Positions 33,308 through 42,605 are shown, counted from the first letter of the stretch. The stretch: 59,096 nucleotides of DNA from Streptomyces ficellus (GCF_030406405.1 NZ_JAUEPL010000044.1:1-59096); one strand, 5' to 3'. Numbers and translations: made by a program. Notes: generated by a model not told the origin, from the letters alone.

Positions 33308-34894
33308 TCAGCGCAGACTCCGCACGTCCAGCTGCCGCAGCACGCGGTCGACCACCTCCGGGTCCGCACCCGGCTCGCTGCGCGCGGAGAGCACCTCGTG
33401 CCGCGCCGCCGACATCAGCTCCCGCTGGATCCGCTGCATCGCCTTGAACCGCTCCGCCCGCTTCGCGGACGCCGACCGCCGCTCCTCGTCCACCAGGTCG
33501 GGGCTGATCCGCGCCCCCACGTCGAATGCGACGCGCTGGAGCCGCTCCTGGAGATCCTCAGGCAGGTCCTCCACCTCCTCGATCTCCTTCAGGCGCCGTT
33601 TCGCGGCCCCGGCGGCCCGGACGGCGAGCTTCCGCTCCAGCTCCCGTTCCGCGTCCGTGTCGGCGCGTACGCCGAGCCGCTTCACCAGCCACGGCAGCGT
33701 CAGTCCCTGGAAGACCAGGGTCGCCATGATCACGCAGAAGGCGATGAAGACGATCTCGTCGCGCCCCGGGAACGGCGCCCCGTCCTCCGTACGCAGCGGA
33801 ATGGCCAGCGCCAGCGCGACCGACGCCACGCCCCGCATCCCGGCCCACCACATGACGACGGTCTCCCGCCAGCTCATGGGGATCTCCTCGTTGTAATCCC
33901 TTCTCGTATGGAGCCGTTTGGCGAGCCACGTCGCCGGCAGCAGCCACAGCAGCCGTACACCCACCACGCAGGCGACGATCGCCGCGCCCCACCCCAGCAT
34001 CTGTAGCTCCCGCCCGTCGGCCGTGCCGAAGACGTGGTGCAGCTCCAGGCCGATGAGGCCGAAGGCGATGCCGGTGACGAGGGTGTCGACGATCTCCCAG
34101 AAGGTCCGCCCGGCGAGACGGCCCATGACGTCATCGGCGTCCGTGGCGTGTTCGGCGAGGAACAGGGCGGTGACGAGGACGGCGAGGACACCGGAACCGT
34201 GCAGTTCCTCGGCGAGTACGTAGCTGACGAACGGCACCAGCAGCGTGAGCCCGGTCTGGAGGGTGGCGTCGCCCAGCAGCCCCAGGAGCCGGTTGGTGAG
34301 CCAGCCCAGGGCCAGCCCGACCACGATGGCCACCACGCCGGAGAGCACCAGTTCGCCGGCCGCGCCCGCCCAGGTGAACGTTCCGCCGACCGCCGCCCCG
34401 ATCGCCACGTGGTACAGCACGATCGCGGTGACGTCGTTGAACAGGCCCTCGCCCTCCAGGATCGACACGAGCCGGCGCGGCAGCCCCAGCGAGCCGGCGA
34501 CGGCGGTCGCGGCGACCGGGTCGGGCGGGGCGACGAGCGCGCCGAGCGCGACGGCGGCGGCGATCGGCAGGCCGGGTACGACGGCGCTCGCCACCGCCGC
34601 GACGGCGGCCGTCGTGACGAACACGAGCGCCACGGCGAGCAGGAAGATCGGGCGTTTGTTGGCCGCGAACTGGCGCCATGACGTCCGCTGAACCGTCGCG
34701 TACAGCAGCGGCGGCAGCACGAGCGGGAGGATGAACTCCGGCGGGATCTCGACGTTCGGTACGAAGGGCAGCAGCGCCAGCACCATGCCCGCGAGCGTCA
34801 TCAGCACCGGCGCGGGCAGTCCCAGCCGTTCCCCGAGCGGTACGGTCAGTACCGCCCCGAGCAACAGCGCGAGCAAGAGAGCCAGCTGGTCCAC
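33308..34894 (-). CDS. Na+/H+ antiporter, CPA1 type
   Basis: A 528-aa transporter with 12 or so helices in residues 1-420. Core motifs: LPPLLYATVQRTSWRQF, GALVAPPDPVAATAVAG, EGEGLFNDVTAIVLYHVA (the ND pair of electroneutral NhaP/NHE exchangers) and MWWAGMRGVASVALALA. A cytoplasmic tail of about 110 residues is helical and charged (ERELERKLAVRAAGAAKRRLKEIEEVE, in blocks), probably a coiled coil. It exchanges Na+ (or K+) for H+. GTG start. Confidence 0.93.
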   Translation of the reverse strand: MDQLALLLALLLGAVLTVPLGERLGLPAPVLMTLAGMVLALLPFVPNVEIPPEFILPLVLPPLLYATVQRTSWRQFAANKRPIFLLAVALVFVTTAAVAAVASAVVPGLPIAAAVALGALVAPPDPVAATAVAGSLGLPRRLVSILEGEGLFNDVTAIVLYHVAIGAAVGGTFTWAGAAGELVLSGVVAIVVGLALGWLTNRLLGLLGDATLQTGLTLLVPFVSYVLAEELHGSGVLAVLVTALFLAEHATDADDVMGRLAGRTFWEIVDTLVTGIAFGLIGLELHHVFGTADGRELQMLGWGAAIVACVVGVRLLWLLPATWLAKRLHTRRDYNEEIPMSWRETVVMWWAGMRGVASVALALAIPLRTEDGAPFPGRDEIVFIAFCVIMATLVFQGLTLPWLVKRLGVRADTDAERELERKLAVRAAGAAKRRLKEIEEVEDLPEDLQERLQRVAFDVGARISPDLVDEERRSASAKRAERFKAMQRIQRELMSAARHEVLSARSEPGADPEVVDRVLRQLDVRSLR

Positions 34895-34952
34895 GGTGCG
34901 CCCCTCCGGCCGTCAGGCCACGACGATCAAGGTTTCCACCCTGCCATGCGGG

Positions 34953-35420
34953 CTACAGGACCCGTCGCATCGCGAGGTGCGGGATGCCCGCGTCCTGGAA
35001 CTCGTCGCCGTACGCCTCGTACCCGAGCCGCTCGTAGAATCCGAGCGCCTGCGTCTGGGCGTGCAGGTCCACCGCCGTCAGCCCACGCGCGCGTGCCGCC
35101 TCCTCGATGGCCCGTACCAGCGCTACGCCGATTCCGAGGCCCCGCGCCGCCTTGGACACGGCGAGCCGCCCCAGCGAGCCCACACCGTCCGCGCCGCCCG
35201 TCTTGCCGGCCGCGTGCGGCCCGTACAGCAGCCGACCGGTGCCCAGGGCGGCCGCGTCGGCGCGGCGGACGGCCAGCACATGGACGGCGGTCGCGTCGTA
35301 CGCGTCGTACTCGATCTCCTCGGGCACGCCCTGTTCGGTGACGAAGACCTCGCGGCGGACGGCGAAGCCCGCCTCACGGTCGGCCTCGGTCACGGCCTCC
35401 CGTACGACGAACTCGCTCAC
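34953..35420 (-). CDS. GNAT family N-acetyltransferase
   Basis: A 155-aa acetyl-CoA enzyme. The N-terminal VREVFVTEQGVPEEIEYD-like block is typical of the ElaA-like GNAT subgroup, and the CoA loop is in LAVSKAARGLGIGVALV. LGFYERLGYEAYGDEFQDAG forms the C-terminal strands. The GTG start overlaps the stop of the pseudouridine synthase by four bases (GTGA). Substrate unknown. Confidence 0.9.
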   Translation of the reverse strand: MSEFVVREAVTEADREAGFAVRREVFVTEQGVPEEIEYDAYDATAVHVLAVRRADAAALGTGRLLYGPHAAGKTGGADGVGSLGRLAVSKAARGLGIGVALVRAIEEAARARGLTAVDLHAQTQALGFYERLGYEAYGDEFQDAGIPHLAMRRVL

Positions 35421-36358
35421 GCGCTCTCCGCGGCGATCCTGTCCAGGGCGCTCTGGAGGTCGGCCGGGTAGGTGCTCTCGAACTCGACCCACTGACCGTC
35501 CGACGGGTGCTCGAAGCCGAGTCGTACGGCGTGCAGCCACTGCCGGGTCAGGCCCAGCCGCTTCGCCATCGTCGGATCGGCGCCATAGGTCAGGTCGCCG
35601 ACGCACGGGTGGCGATGAGCCGCCATATGAACCCGGATCTGATGAGTCCGACCCGTCTCCAGTTTGATGTCGAGCAGGGAGGCGGCGCGGTACGCCTCGA
35701 TCAGGTCGTAGTGCGTCACCGAAGGCTTGCCCTCGGCCGTGACCGCCCACTTGTAGTCGTGGTTCGGGTGGCGCCCGATCGGCGCGTCGATCGTGCCGCT
35801 CAGCGGGTCGGGGTGGCCCTGCACGAGCGCGTGGTAGCGCTTGTCGACGACCCGGTCCCGGAACTGCGCCTTGAGCAGGGTGTAGGCCCGCTCCGACTTG
35901 GCCACGACCATGAGCCCGGACGTGCCCACGTCCAGCCGGTGCACGATGCCCTGCCGCTCGGCCGCGCCGGACGTGGAGACGCGGTACCCGGCCGCCGCGA
36001 GGCCGCCGATCACGGTGGTGCCGGTCCAGCCGGGGCTCGGGTGAGCGGCGACGCCGACCGGCTTCACGATCACGACGATGTCGTCGTCGTCGTGCACGAT
36101 CTCCATGCCCTCGACGGGCTCGGCGACGATCTGTACGGGGGCGGGGGCACCGGGCATCTCGACCTCGAGCCACGCGCCACCGCTGACGCGCTCGGACTTG
36201 CCGACCGCCGCGCCGTCGACGAGCACCTTCCCGGCGGCGGCCAGCTCGGCCGCCTTGGTACGGGAAAACCCGAACATACGGGCGATGGCGGCGTCGACGC
36301 GCTCGCCTTCCAGGCCATCGGGAACGGGCAGCGTACGGATTTCCGGAATGGTGCTCAC
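35417..36358 (-). CDS. RluA/RluD family pseudouridine synthase
   Basis: A 313-aa RNA-modifying enzyme: an S4 RNA-binding domain (residues 10-80; SRTKAAELAAAGKVLVDG) and the catalytic domain with HRLDVGTSGLMVV, whose Asp is the nucleophile, and KLETGRTHQIRVHMA. The target is probably 23S rRNA, as for RluD, by family only. GTG start (VSTIPEIRTL). It lies 17 bp after lspA in the same direction. Confidence 0.94.
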   Translation of the reverse strand: MSTIPEIRTLPVPDGLEGERVDAAIARMFGFSRTKAAELAAAGKVLVDGAAVGKSERVSGGAWLEVEMPGAPAPVQIVAEPVEGMEIVHDDDDIVVIVKPVGVAAHPSPGWTGTTVIGGLAAAGYRVSTSGAAERQGIVHRLDVGTSGLMVVAKSERAYTLLKAQFRDRVVDKRYHALVQGHPDPLSGTIDAPIGRHPNHDYKWAVTAEGKPSVTHYDLIEAYRAASLLDIKLETGRTHQIRVHMAAHRHPCVGDLTYGADPTMAKRLGLTRQWLHAVRLGFEHPSDGQWVEFESTYPADLQSALDRIAAESA

Positions 36359-36375
36359 CCGTCGAGTATGCCTTG

Positions 36376-36936
36376 TCAGTCCTTGTGGACGGTCCCGTCG
36401 GGGTCCAGCCCCTTGAACGACAGGATCACAATCAGGATCCCGCCGCACACGATCGCCGAGTCCGCCAGGTTGAACACCGCGAAGTGCGCGGGCGCGATGA
36501 AGTCCACGACCGCGCCCTCGAAGACGCCGGGCGCACGGAAGATCCGGTCGGTGAGATTGCCGAGCGCGCCGCCCAGCAGCAGCCCCAGCGCGATCGCCCA
36601 GGGCAGGCTGTACAGCTTGCGCGCCAGCCGGATGATCACCACGATGACCGTCGCCGCGATGCAGGTGAAGATCACCGTGAACGCCTCGCCCATCCCGAAC
36701 GCCGCGCCCGGGTTGCGTACCGCCACGAACCTCAGCAGGTCACCGATGACCCGGACCGGCTCCTGGTGCTCCAGCTTGGCCACCACGAGCATCTTGGTGC
36801 CGAGGTCCAGCAGGTACGCCACGAGGGCCACGGCGAAGAGCACCACGACGCGGCGCCTGCCCCTGGGCTGCTCGGCGGGCGCCGCAGCCTCGTCGTCAAC
36901 ATCCGGCGTACCGATGACGCTCTCCGCCTCTGCCAC
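36376..36936 (-). CDS. lspA: Signal peptidase II (prolipoprotein)
   Basis: A 186-aa aspartyl protease of the inner membrane that removes signal peptides from lipoproteins after lipidation. It has four helices from residue 30 on. The catalytic pair is in GNLTDRIFRAPGVFEGAVVDF (first Asp, read in two blocks) and FNLADSAIVCGG (second Asp). The N-terminal 28 residues are an acidic cytoplasmic extension. GTG start. It lies between the DksA-like gene and the pseudouridine synthase, as in other streptomycetes. Confidence 0.95.
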   Translation of the reverse strand: MAEAESVIGTPDVDDEAAAPAEQPRGRRRVVVLFAVALVAYLLDLGTKMLVVAKLEHQEPVRVIGDLLRFVAVRNPGAAFGMGEAFTVIFTCIAATVIVVIIRLARKLYSLPWAIALGLLLGGALGNLTDRIFRAPGVFEGAVVDFIAPAHFAVFNLADSAIVCGGILIVILSFKGLDPDGTVHKD

Positions 36937-37004
36937 GTGAGTCCCTCAACCTAGGTGCCTGACTGTGCACGAGGGTACGGCACACACGTACGGACCCGGC
37001 CTCC

Positions 37005-38714
37005 TCAGCCCCGCCGTTCCTGCTTCTGCTTGTCCTCCACGCACAGGGTGGCGCGCGGGAAGGCCTGCATGCGCGCCTTGCCGATGGGCTTGCCGCACAC
37101 CTCGCACAGTCCGTACGTTCCCGCGTCGAGCCGTTGCAGGGCGTGCTGGGTCTGTTCCAGGGTGGCGCGGGCGTTGGCGGCGAGCGCCATCTCGTGCTCG
37201 CGCGTGATGTTCTTGGTGCCGGTGTCGGCCTCGTCGTGCCCGGCGCCGTCCCCGGAGTCCCGCATCAGCCCGGACAGGGCCTCCTCGGAGGCGGCGATCT
37301 CCGCCTGGAGGCGGACCACCTCGCTCTCCAGCTCGGCGCGCGCCTCCGCGACCTCCTCGGGGCTCCAGGGCTCCTCCCCGGGCCGTACGGCCAGCTCCTC
37401 GGGCGCCGTCTCGGCGATGCCCCGGGCGGGGGGTACGGCCGAGGCGGCCGGCGCCGGGGTCACATCCGCGGTCTTCTTCGCTGCCACTGTCCTGGCTCCT
37501 GTCTGCTCCGCGGCCTGGGCCGCCCCCTCGTGTTCCGCGGCCTTCCCGGCCACGCCTTTCCTGCCCACCCGCCCGGCCTCCCTCCCGCCGGACACCTCCT
37601 TGGCGGTCGCCTTCTTGGCGGTCGCCTTCTTGGCGGTCGCCTTCTTGCCGGGCCGCGCCTCAGTCGCGCCCCCCTCCCGCCCGGCGGCCGCCTCCTCGGC
37701 GACAGCCTTCTTGCCCACCGCCTTCTTACGAGGAGCCGCTTCCTCACCGGCCCCGGCCCCCGCCGGCTCGGGAACCGCTTCCTTGGAGGCGGCCTTCTTC
37801 GCCACGGCCTTCTTCGCGGCAGCCTTCTTCCCCGGCGCCTTCTTACGAGGGGCCTCCTCAGCCGGCCCGGCCCCCGTCACGGCGGCCTCCCCCTCCGGAA
37901 CCGCGCCCTTGGAGGCCGTCTTCTTCGCGGCGGCCTTCTTGGCGACCGCCTTCTTACGGGGAGCCGCCTCCTCACCGGGCGCCGCCCCAGCCAGGGCGGC
38001 CTCTCGCTCGGAAACCGGACCCTTGAGGGCCGCCTTCTTTCCGGCCGGGGCCCTCGACGTGGTGGCCTTCTTCACTGCGGCCTTCTTCACCGCGGCCTTC
38101 GTCGCCGGGGCCTTCTTCACCGCAGCCTTCGTCGCCGGGGCCTTCTTCGCCGCGGCCACCTCCTTGGCGGGGGCCTTTTTCGCGGTGACTTTCTTGCCCG
38201 GCGCGGCCCGCTCCGTCGCCTTGCCGGCCCCCGCGGTCTTCTTCGCGGCAGCCTTCTTGGCCGGCACCGTCTTCGCCGTGGTGGAGGTGCCGGTCTTCTT
38301 CGCCGCGGCCTTCGCCGCGGGCGCACCCTGCGTGGACGCCTTCTTGGCCGGAGGTCTCTTCGCGGCACCCTTGCCGGCAGCCTCCGCCTCCTTACCCGCC
38401 GCCCTCTTCCCGGGCGCCGCCGCCTCCGCCGTCTCGGCGCGCTTCGCGGCCCTGGTGGCCTTCTTCGCGGCCGCGGTGTCGCCCCGTGCCCGCTCAGCGG
38501 CCGTCGAAGCCATCGAGGCCGTCCCAGCCGTCTTCTTCGCCGACGCGGCCCGGGCAGCGGTCTTCTTCGTCACCGTCTTCCTGGCCGTGGCCGTGGCCTT
38601 CTTCGAAGCCCCGGCCGCCGTGCTCTTCTTCCCACTCGTGTCCTTGGCCGCCGCGCCCGTGGCGGTGGATCTCGCGGACGCCGTCCTCTTCACGGCGGTC
38701 TTCTTCGCCACCAT
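37005..38714 (-). CDS. DksA/TraR-type zinc-finger protein with long Lys/Ala-rich extension
   Basis: A 569-aa protein. Residues 1-450 are a disordered basic stretch of (K/A)AKK, APAKK and KATAKKA motifs, resembling the C-terminal tail of histone H1 or actinobacterial HU. Residues 455-515 form a coiled coil (VAEARAELESEVVRLQAEIA). Residues 516-569 are a DksA/TraR finger. The finger has Cys537, Cys540 and Cys558, but position 561, where the fourth Cys belongs (C-x2-C-x17-C-x2-C), is Asp. The tail suggests DNA or RNA binding; an RNA polymerase role is by family analogy only. I recall, without being able to check, that the S. coelicolor relative was found with the nucleoid. Confidence 0.85.
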   Translation of the reverse strand: MVAKKTAVKRTASARSTATGAAAKDTSGKKSTAAGASKKATATARKTVTKKTAARAASAKKTAGTASMASTAAERARGDTAAAKKATRAAKRAETAEAAAPGKRAAGKEAEAAGKGAAKRPPAKKASTQGAPAAKAAAKKTGTSTTAKTVPAKKAAAKKTAGAGKATERAAPGKKVTAKKAPAKEVAAAKKAPATKAAVKKAPATKAAVKKAAVKKATTSRAPAGKKAALKGPVSEREAALAGAAPGEEAAPRKKAVAKKAAAKKTASKGAVPEGEAAVTGAGPAEEAPRKKAPGKKAAAKKAVAKKAASKEAVPEPAGAGAGEEAAPRKKAVGKKAVAEEAAAGREGGATEARPGKKATAKKATAKKATAKEVSGGREAGRVGRKGVAGKAAEHEGAAQAAEQTGARTVAAKKTADVTPAPAASAVPPARGIAETAPEELAVRPGEEPWSPEEVAEARAELESEVVRLQAEIAASEEALSGLMRDSGDGAGHDEADTGTKNITREHEMALAANARATLEQTQHALQRLDAGTYGLCEVCGKPIGKARMQAFPRATLCVEDKQKQERRG

Positions 38715-38999
38715 CTCGCGGCCCCTTCACATATTGTGATCTTGCTCGCGAATCGTGCTGGGACGATAAATCGACTGGGGCCCCGCGGCAACGGGGCACG
38801 CCGCCGGTTCCGGTCGTCCCATGCCCGCGGCAAGGCAGCCTGCATCCGTTGTGCCCAGCTCCCCGCCCCGTAATCCGCCCCGTCATCCGCTCCACTCCCC
38901 CATCCGGACCCACCCCACCCCGTGTGGCCATTCGGGTCACACCACCGCCACCCGAAAACGGGTCCGCCCCTCCCCCGCCGGGCCCTTACACTGGGCGCA
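38715..38999. promoter_or_regulatory. Divergent promoter region, DksA-like gene and ileS leader
   Basis: About 285 bp without a gene. TACACT at 38987-38992 is a good -10 for the rightward ileS leader, predicting a start near 39000. Toward the DksA-like gene a more AT-rich patch (CACATATTGTG near 38732) probably holds its promoter. The middle 150 bases are G/C-rich with nothing I recognise. Confidence 0.45.
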
Positions 39000-39276
39000 G
39001 CGAAAGGCTTGGATGGGGACGAGTAGCGTCGTACGCAGCCATGAGCGACCCGGGGACGGTGAGAGCCCGGGGGCGAGCCCGATGTGAAGCATCACCCCGG
39101 AGCCGCCGGAAGAACGCCCGCGGGAGACCGCACGGTCAGTAGAACCGGCTTCGCGACCCCAATGAGGGGGCTCAGGACGCCCACGAGGCGTCCGGGGCCA
39201 AGGAGGGTGGTACCGCGGGAGCACAGCGCGCTCTCGTCCCTCCGACGGAATGAACCACAGTCCGCCGGAGGATTCG
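39000..39276 (+). ncRNA. T-box leader of ileS, isoleucine-responsive, translational type
   Basis: The leader contains the T-box AGGGTGGTACCGCG at 39204-39217, the stem I K-turn-like GGACGAGTAG near 39013-39024 and the distal GGTGAGAGCCCGG near 39057-39069. ATC at 39091-39093, followed by A, is the probable specifier, matching an Ile codon. A hairpin 39239-39249/39261-39271 (10 of 11 pairs) buries GGAGG of the ileS ribosome site. The alternative pairing of 39202-39207 with 39238-39243 would free it when uncharged tRNA-Ile binds. No U-run terminator is present, so control is probably at translation. Confidence 0.88.
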
Positions 39277-42200
39277 ATGTCGCAGTACCGCCAGGTACCC
39301 GCCCAGGTCGACCTGCCCGCGCTCGAGCACGCCGTGCTCGATTTCTGGCGCGAGGCCAAGGTCTTCCAGAAGTCCCTTGAGCAGTCCGAGGGCCGCCCCG
39401 AGTGGGTCTTCTACGAGGGCCCGCCCACCGCCAACGGCATGCCCGGCGCGCACCACATCGAGGCCCGGGTCTTCAAGGACGTCTTCCCCCGCTTCCGCAC
39501 CATGCGCGGCTACCACGTCGGCCGCAAGGCCGGCTGGGACTGCCACGGCCTGCCGGTCGAACTCGCCGTCGAGAAGGAGCTGGGCTTCTCCGGCAAGAAG
39601 GACATCGAGGCGTACGGCATCGCGGAGTTCAACGCCAAGTGCCGTGAGTCCGTGACCCGCCACACGGACGCGTTCGCCGAGCTCACCACCCGTATGGGCT
39701 ACTGGACCGACCTCGACGACCCGTACCGGACGATGGACCCCGAGTACATCGAGTCGGTGTGGTGGTCGCTCAAGGAGATCTTCACCAAGGGCCTGCTGGT
39801 CCAGGACCACCGTGTCGCCCCCTGGTGCCCCCGCTGCGGCACCGGCCTGTCCGACCACGAGCTGGCGCAGGGGTACGAGACGGTCGTCGACCCGTCCGTC
39901 TTCGTCCGCTTCCCGCTGACCTCCGGGCCCCTCGCGGGCGAGGCCGCGCTCCTGGTCTGGACGACCACCCCCTGGACCCTGGTCTCCAACACGGCCGTCG
40001 CCGCCCACCCCGACGTCACCTATGTCGTCGCGACCGACGGCAGCGAGAAGCTGGTCGTCGCCGAGCCGCTGCTCGCCAAGGCCCTCGGCGAGGGCTGGGA
40101 GGCCACCGGCGAGACCTTCACCGGCGCCGAGATGGAGCGCTGGACGTACGAGCGCCCCTTCACGCTGGTCGACTTCCCGGAAGCCGCCCACTTCGTCGTC
40201 AACGCCGAGTACGTCACGACCGAGGACGGTACGGGTCTGGTCCACCAGTCGCCCGCCTTCGGTGAGGACGACCTCAAGGTCTGCCGCGCGTACGGTCTCC
40301 CGGTCGTGAACCCGGTCCGTCCGGACGGCACCTTCGAGGAGGACCTCGACCTGGTCGGCGGCCAGTTCTTCAAGAAGGCCGACGAGGCCCTGACGGCCGA
40401 CCTCCAGGCACGTGGACGGCTCTTCAAGCACATCGCGTACGAGCACAGCTACCCGCACTGCTGGCGCTGCCACACGGCGCTGCTGTACTACGCCCAGCCG
40501 TCCTGGTACATCCGTACGACCGCCGTCAAGGACCGTCTCCTCGCGGAGAACGAGAAGACCAACTGGTTCCCGGAGTCGGTCAAGCACGGCCGCTTCGGCG
40601 ACTGGCTCAACAACAACGTCGACTGGGCGCTCTCCCGCAACCGCTACTGGGGCACCCCGCTGCCCATCTGGCGCTGCCAGGACAACCACCTCACCTGCGT
40701 CGGCTCCCTCGCCGAGCTGACCGAGCTGACCGGCACGGACCAGTCGTCGCTGGATCCGCACCGCCCGTACATCGACGACGTCACCTTCCCCTGCCCGACC
40801 TGCCAGGAGACGGCGACCCGCGTCCCTGAGGTGATCGACGCCTGGTACGACTCGGGCTCGATGCCGTTCGCGCAGTGGGGCTACCCCTACCGCAACAAGG
40901 AGGTCTTCGAGAAGCGCTACCCGGCGCAGTTCATCTCGGAGGCCATTGACCAGACCCGCGGCTGGTTCTACACCCTCATGGCCGTCGGCACCCTGGTCTT
41001 CGACAAGTCGTCGTACGAGAACGTCGTCTGCCTCGGCCACATCCTCGCCGAGGACGGCCGCAAGATGTCCAAGCACCTGGGCAACATCCTCCAGCCGATC
41101 CCGCTCATGGACCAGCACGGCGCCGACGCGGTGCGCTGGTTCATGGCGGCCGGCGGCTCCCCGTGGGCGGCGCGCCGGGTGGGCCACGGCACCATCCAGG
41201 AAGTGGTCCGCAAGACCCTCCTCACGTACTGGAACACGGTCGCCTTCCAGGCGCTGTACGCCCGCACCGCCGGCTGGGCCCCGTCGGAGGCCGACCCCGC
41301 CGCCTGCGACCGCCCGGTCCTGGACCGCTGGCTGCTGTCCGAGCTGCACGCCCTCACCGACCAGGTCACGCAGTCCCTGGAGGCGTACGACACCCAGCGC
41401 GCAGGCAAGCTCCTGTCCGCCTTCGTCGACGACCTCTCCAACTGGTACGTACGCCGTTCCCGCCGCCGCTTCTGGCAGGGCGACAAGGCGGCGCTGCGCA
41501 CCCTCCACGACGTGATCGAAACCATCACCCGCCTGATGGCCCCGCTGACGCCGTTCATCACGGAGCGGGTCTGGCAGGACCTGGTCGTTCCGGTGACCCC
41601 GCACGCACCCGAGTCGGTCCACCTCTCCACCTGGCCCGAGGCCGACCTCTCCGCGATCGACCCGACCCTCTCCTCCCAGATGGCCCTGGTCCGCCGCCTG
41701 GTCGAGCTGGGCCGGGCCACGCGCGCGGAGTCGGGTGTCAAGACCCGCCAGCCGCTCTCCCGCGCGCTGGTCGCCGCGCCGGGCTTCGACACGCTCTCCC
41801 CCGAGCTCCACGCCCAGATCACCGAGGAACTCAACGTCACCTCGCTCGCGTCCCTCTCCGAGGTGGGTGGCTCGCTGGTCGACACCACGGCCAAGGCGAA
41901 CTTCCGCGCCCTGGGCAAGCGCTTCGGCAAGGGCGTCCAGGGCGTGGCCAAGGCGGTCGCCGCCGCCGACGCGGCCGCGCTGTCCCTGGCCCTGCGCAAC
42001 GGCGAGGCCACGCTGGAGGTCAATGGCGAGACGATCACCCTGACCCCCGACGAGGTCATCATCACGGAGACCCCGCGCGAGGGCTGGTCGGTCGCCTCCG
42101 ACGCGGGCGCGACGGTCGCCCTGGATTTGGAGATCACCCCGGAACTGCGCCGCGCGGGCCTGGCCCGTGACGCGATCCGCCTGATCCAGGAGGCCCGCAA

Positions 42201-42408
42201 GAACAGCGGCCTGGACGTCGCGGACCGTATCGCCCTGCGCTGGGAGTCCACCGATCCCGAGGTGAGCGCGGCCCTCACGGACCACGCGTCCCTGATCGCC
42301 GACGAGGTCCTGGCCACCGACTTCTCGTCCGCCGAGCCGGACGCCACGTACGGCGAACCGTTCACCGACGAGGGCCTCTCCCTCACCTTCCGCCTCCGCA
42401 AGGCGTAA
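39277..42408 (+). CDS. ileS: Isoleucyl-tRNA synthetase
   Basis: A 1043-aa class Ia synthetase charging tRNA-Ile. The HIGH equivalent is in PPTANGMPGAHH (residues 49-60) and the KMSKS equivalent in DGRKMSKHLGN. The editing domain lies between, with TTTPWTLVSNTAVA. The DYDSGSMPFAQWGYP-like block and the anticodon-binding helical domain follow. The ATG at 39277 (MSQYRQVPAQ) follows GGAGG by five bases; an ATG 27 bases earlier is inside the T-box hairpin loop and has no ribosome site. Its length and motif wording look more like the long, eukaryote-like IleS class. Confidence 0.96.
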   Translation: MSQYRQVPAQVDLPALEHAVLDFWREAKVFQKSLEQSEGRPEWVFYEGPPTANGMPGAHHIEARVFKDVFPRFRTMRGYHVGRKAGWDCHGLPVELAVEKELGFSGKKDIEAYGIAEFNAKCRESVTRHTDAFAELTTRMGYWTDLDDPYRTMDPEYIESVWWSLKEIFTKGLLVQDHRVAPWCPRCGTGLSDHELAQGYETVVDPSVFVRFPLTSGPLAGEAALLVWTTTPWTLVSNTAVAAHPDVTYVVATDGSEKLVVAEPLLAKALGEGWEATGETFTGAEMERWTYERPFTLVDFPEAAHFVVNAEYVTTEDGTGLVHQSPAFGEDDLKVCRAYGLPVVNPVRPDGTFEEDLDLVGGQFFKKADEALTADLQARGRLFKHIAYEHSYPHCWRCHTALLYYAQPSWYIRTTAVKDRLLAENEKTNWFPESVKHGRFGDWLNNNVDWALSRNRYWGTPLPIWRCQDNHLTCVGSLAELTELTGTDQSSLDPHRPYIDDVTFPCPTCQETATRVPEVIDAWYDSGSMPFAQWGYPYRNKEVFEKRYPAQFISEAIDQTRGWFYTLMAVGTLVFDKSSYENVVCLGHILAEDGRKMSKHLGNILQPIPLMDQHGADAVRWFMAAGGSPWAARRVGHGTIQEVVRKTLLTYWNTVAFQALYARTAGWAPSEADPAACDRPVLDRWLLSELHALTDQVTQSLEAYDTQRAGKLLSAFVDDLSNWYVRRSRRRFWQGDKAALRTLHDVIETITRLMAPLTPFITERVWQDLVVPVTPHAPESVHLSTWPEADLSAIDPTLSSQMALVRRLVELGRATRAESGVKTRQPLSRALVAAPGFDTLSPELHAQITEELNVTSLASLSEVGGSLVDTTAKANFRALGKRFGKGVQGVAKAVAAADAAALSLALRNGEATLEVNGETITLTPDEVIITETPREGWSVASDAGATVALDLEITPELRRAGLARDAIRLIQEARKNSGLDVADRIALRWESTDPEVSAALTDHASLIADEVLATDFSSAEPDATYGEPFTDEGLSLTFRLRKA

Positions 42409-42417
42409 CCAAGCGCC

Positions 42418-42450
42418 AAGGCCCGGCCACACACCACGTGGCCGGGCCTT
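42418..42450. terminator. ileS terminator
   Basis: A perfect 13-bp stem (42418-42430 with 42438-42450), seven-base loop, ending TTT, nine bases after the stop. Confidence 0.9.
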
Positions 42451-42500
42451 TCGCATCCCCACGGCCCGCACCCGGCGTACCACCCCGGCGGGGACGCAAA

Positions 42501-42541
42501 GGGCTGGGGCCCGGGACGTCACACGTCCCGGGCCCCAGCCC
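42501..42541. terminator. divIVA terminator, perfect 19-bp hairpin
   Basis: Arms 42501-42519 and 42523-42541 pair without a mismatch around a CAC loop, 65 bases beyond the end of divIVA. It works against the leftward transcript and backs up the ileS terminator. Confidence 0.85.
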
Positions 42542-42605
42542 GACTGCCTACCGACGGCTACGCGCCATACACGCGACTACACGCGCGACGCCCGACCCGC
42601 CCCCG

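Noticed and set aside
30920..34006. Long rightward open frame of over 1000 codons across the repeat arrays
   Set aside because: It is a shadow of the hydrolase, mscS and antiporter genes plus the repeats; high G+C leaves frames open. No ribosome site, no domain, and it runs antisense or out of frame to clear genes.
37134..38873. Rightward Leu/Gly/Arg-rich ORF opposite the DksA-like gene
   Set aside because: It is the complement of Lys/Ala codons (AAG to CTT, GCC to GGC) and has no initiation signals.
39000..39276. Transcription-terminating T-box
   Set aside because: The 3' hairpin covers the ribosome site and has no U-run, so a translational switch fits better.
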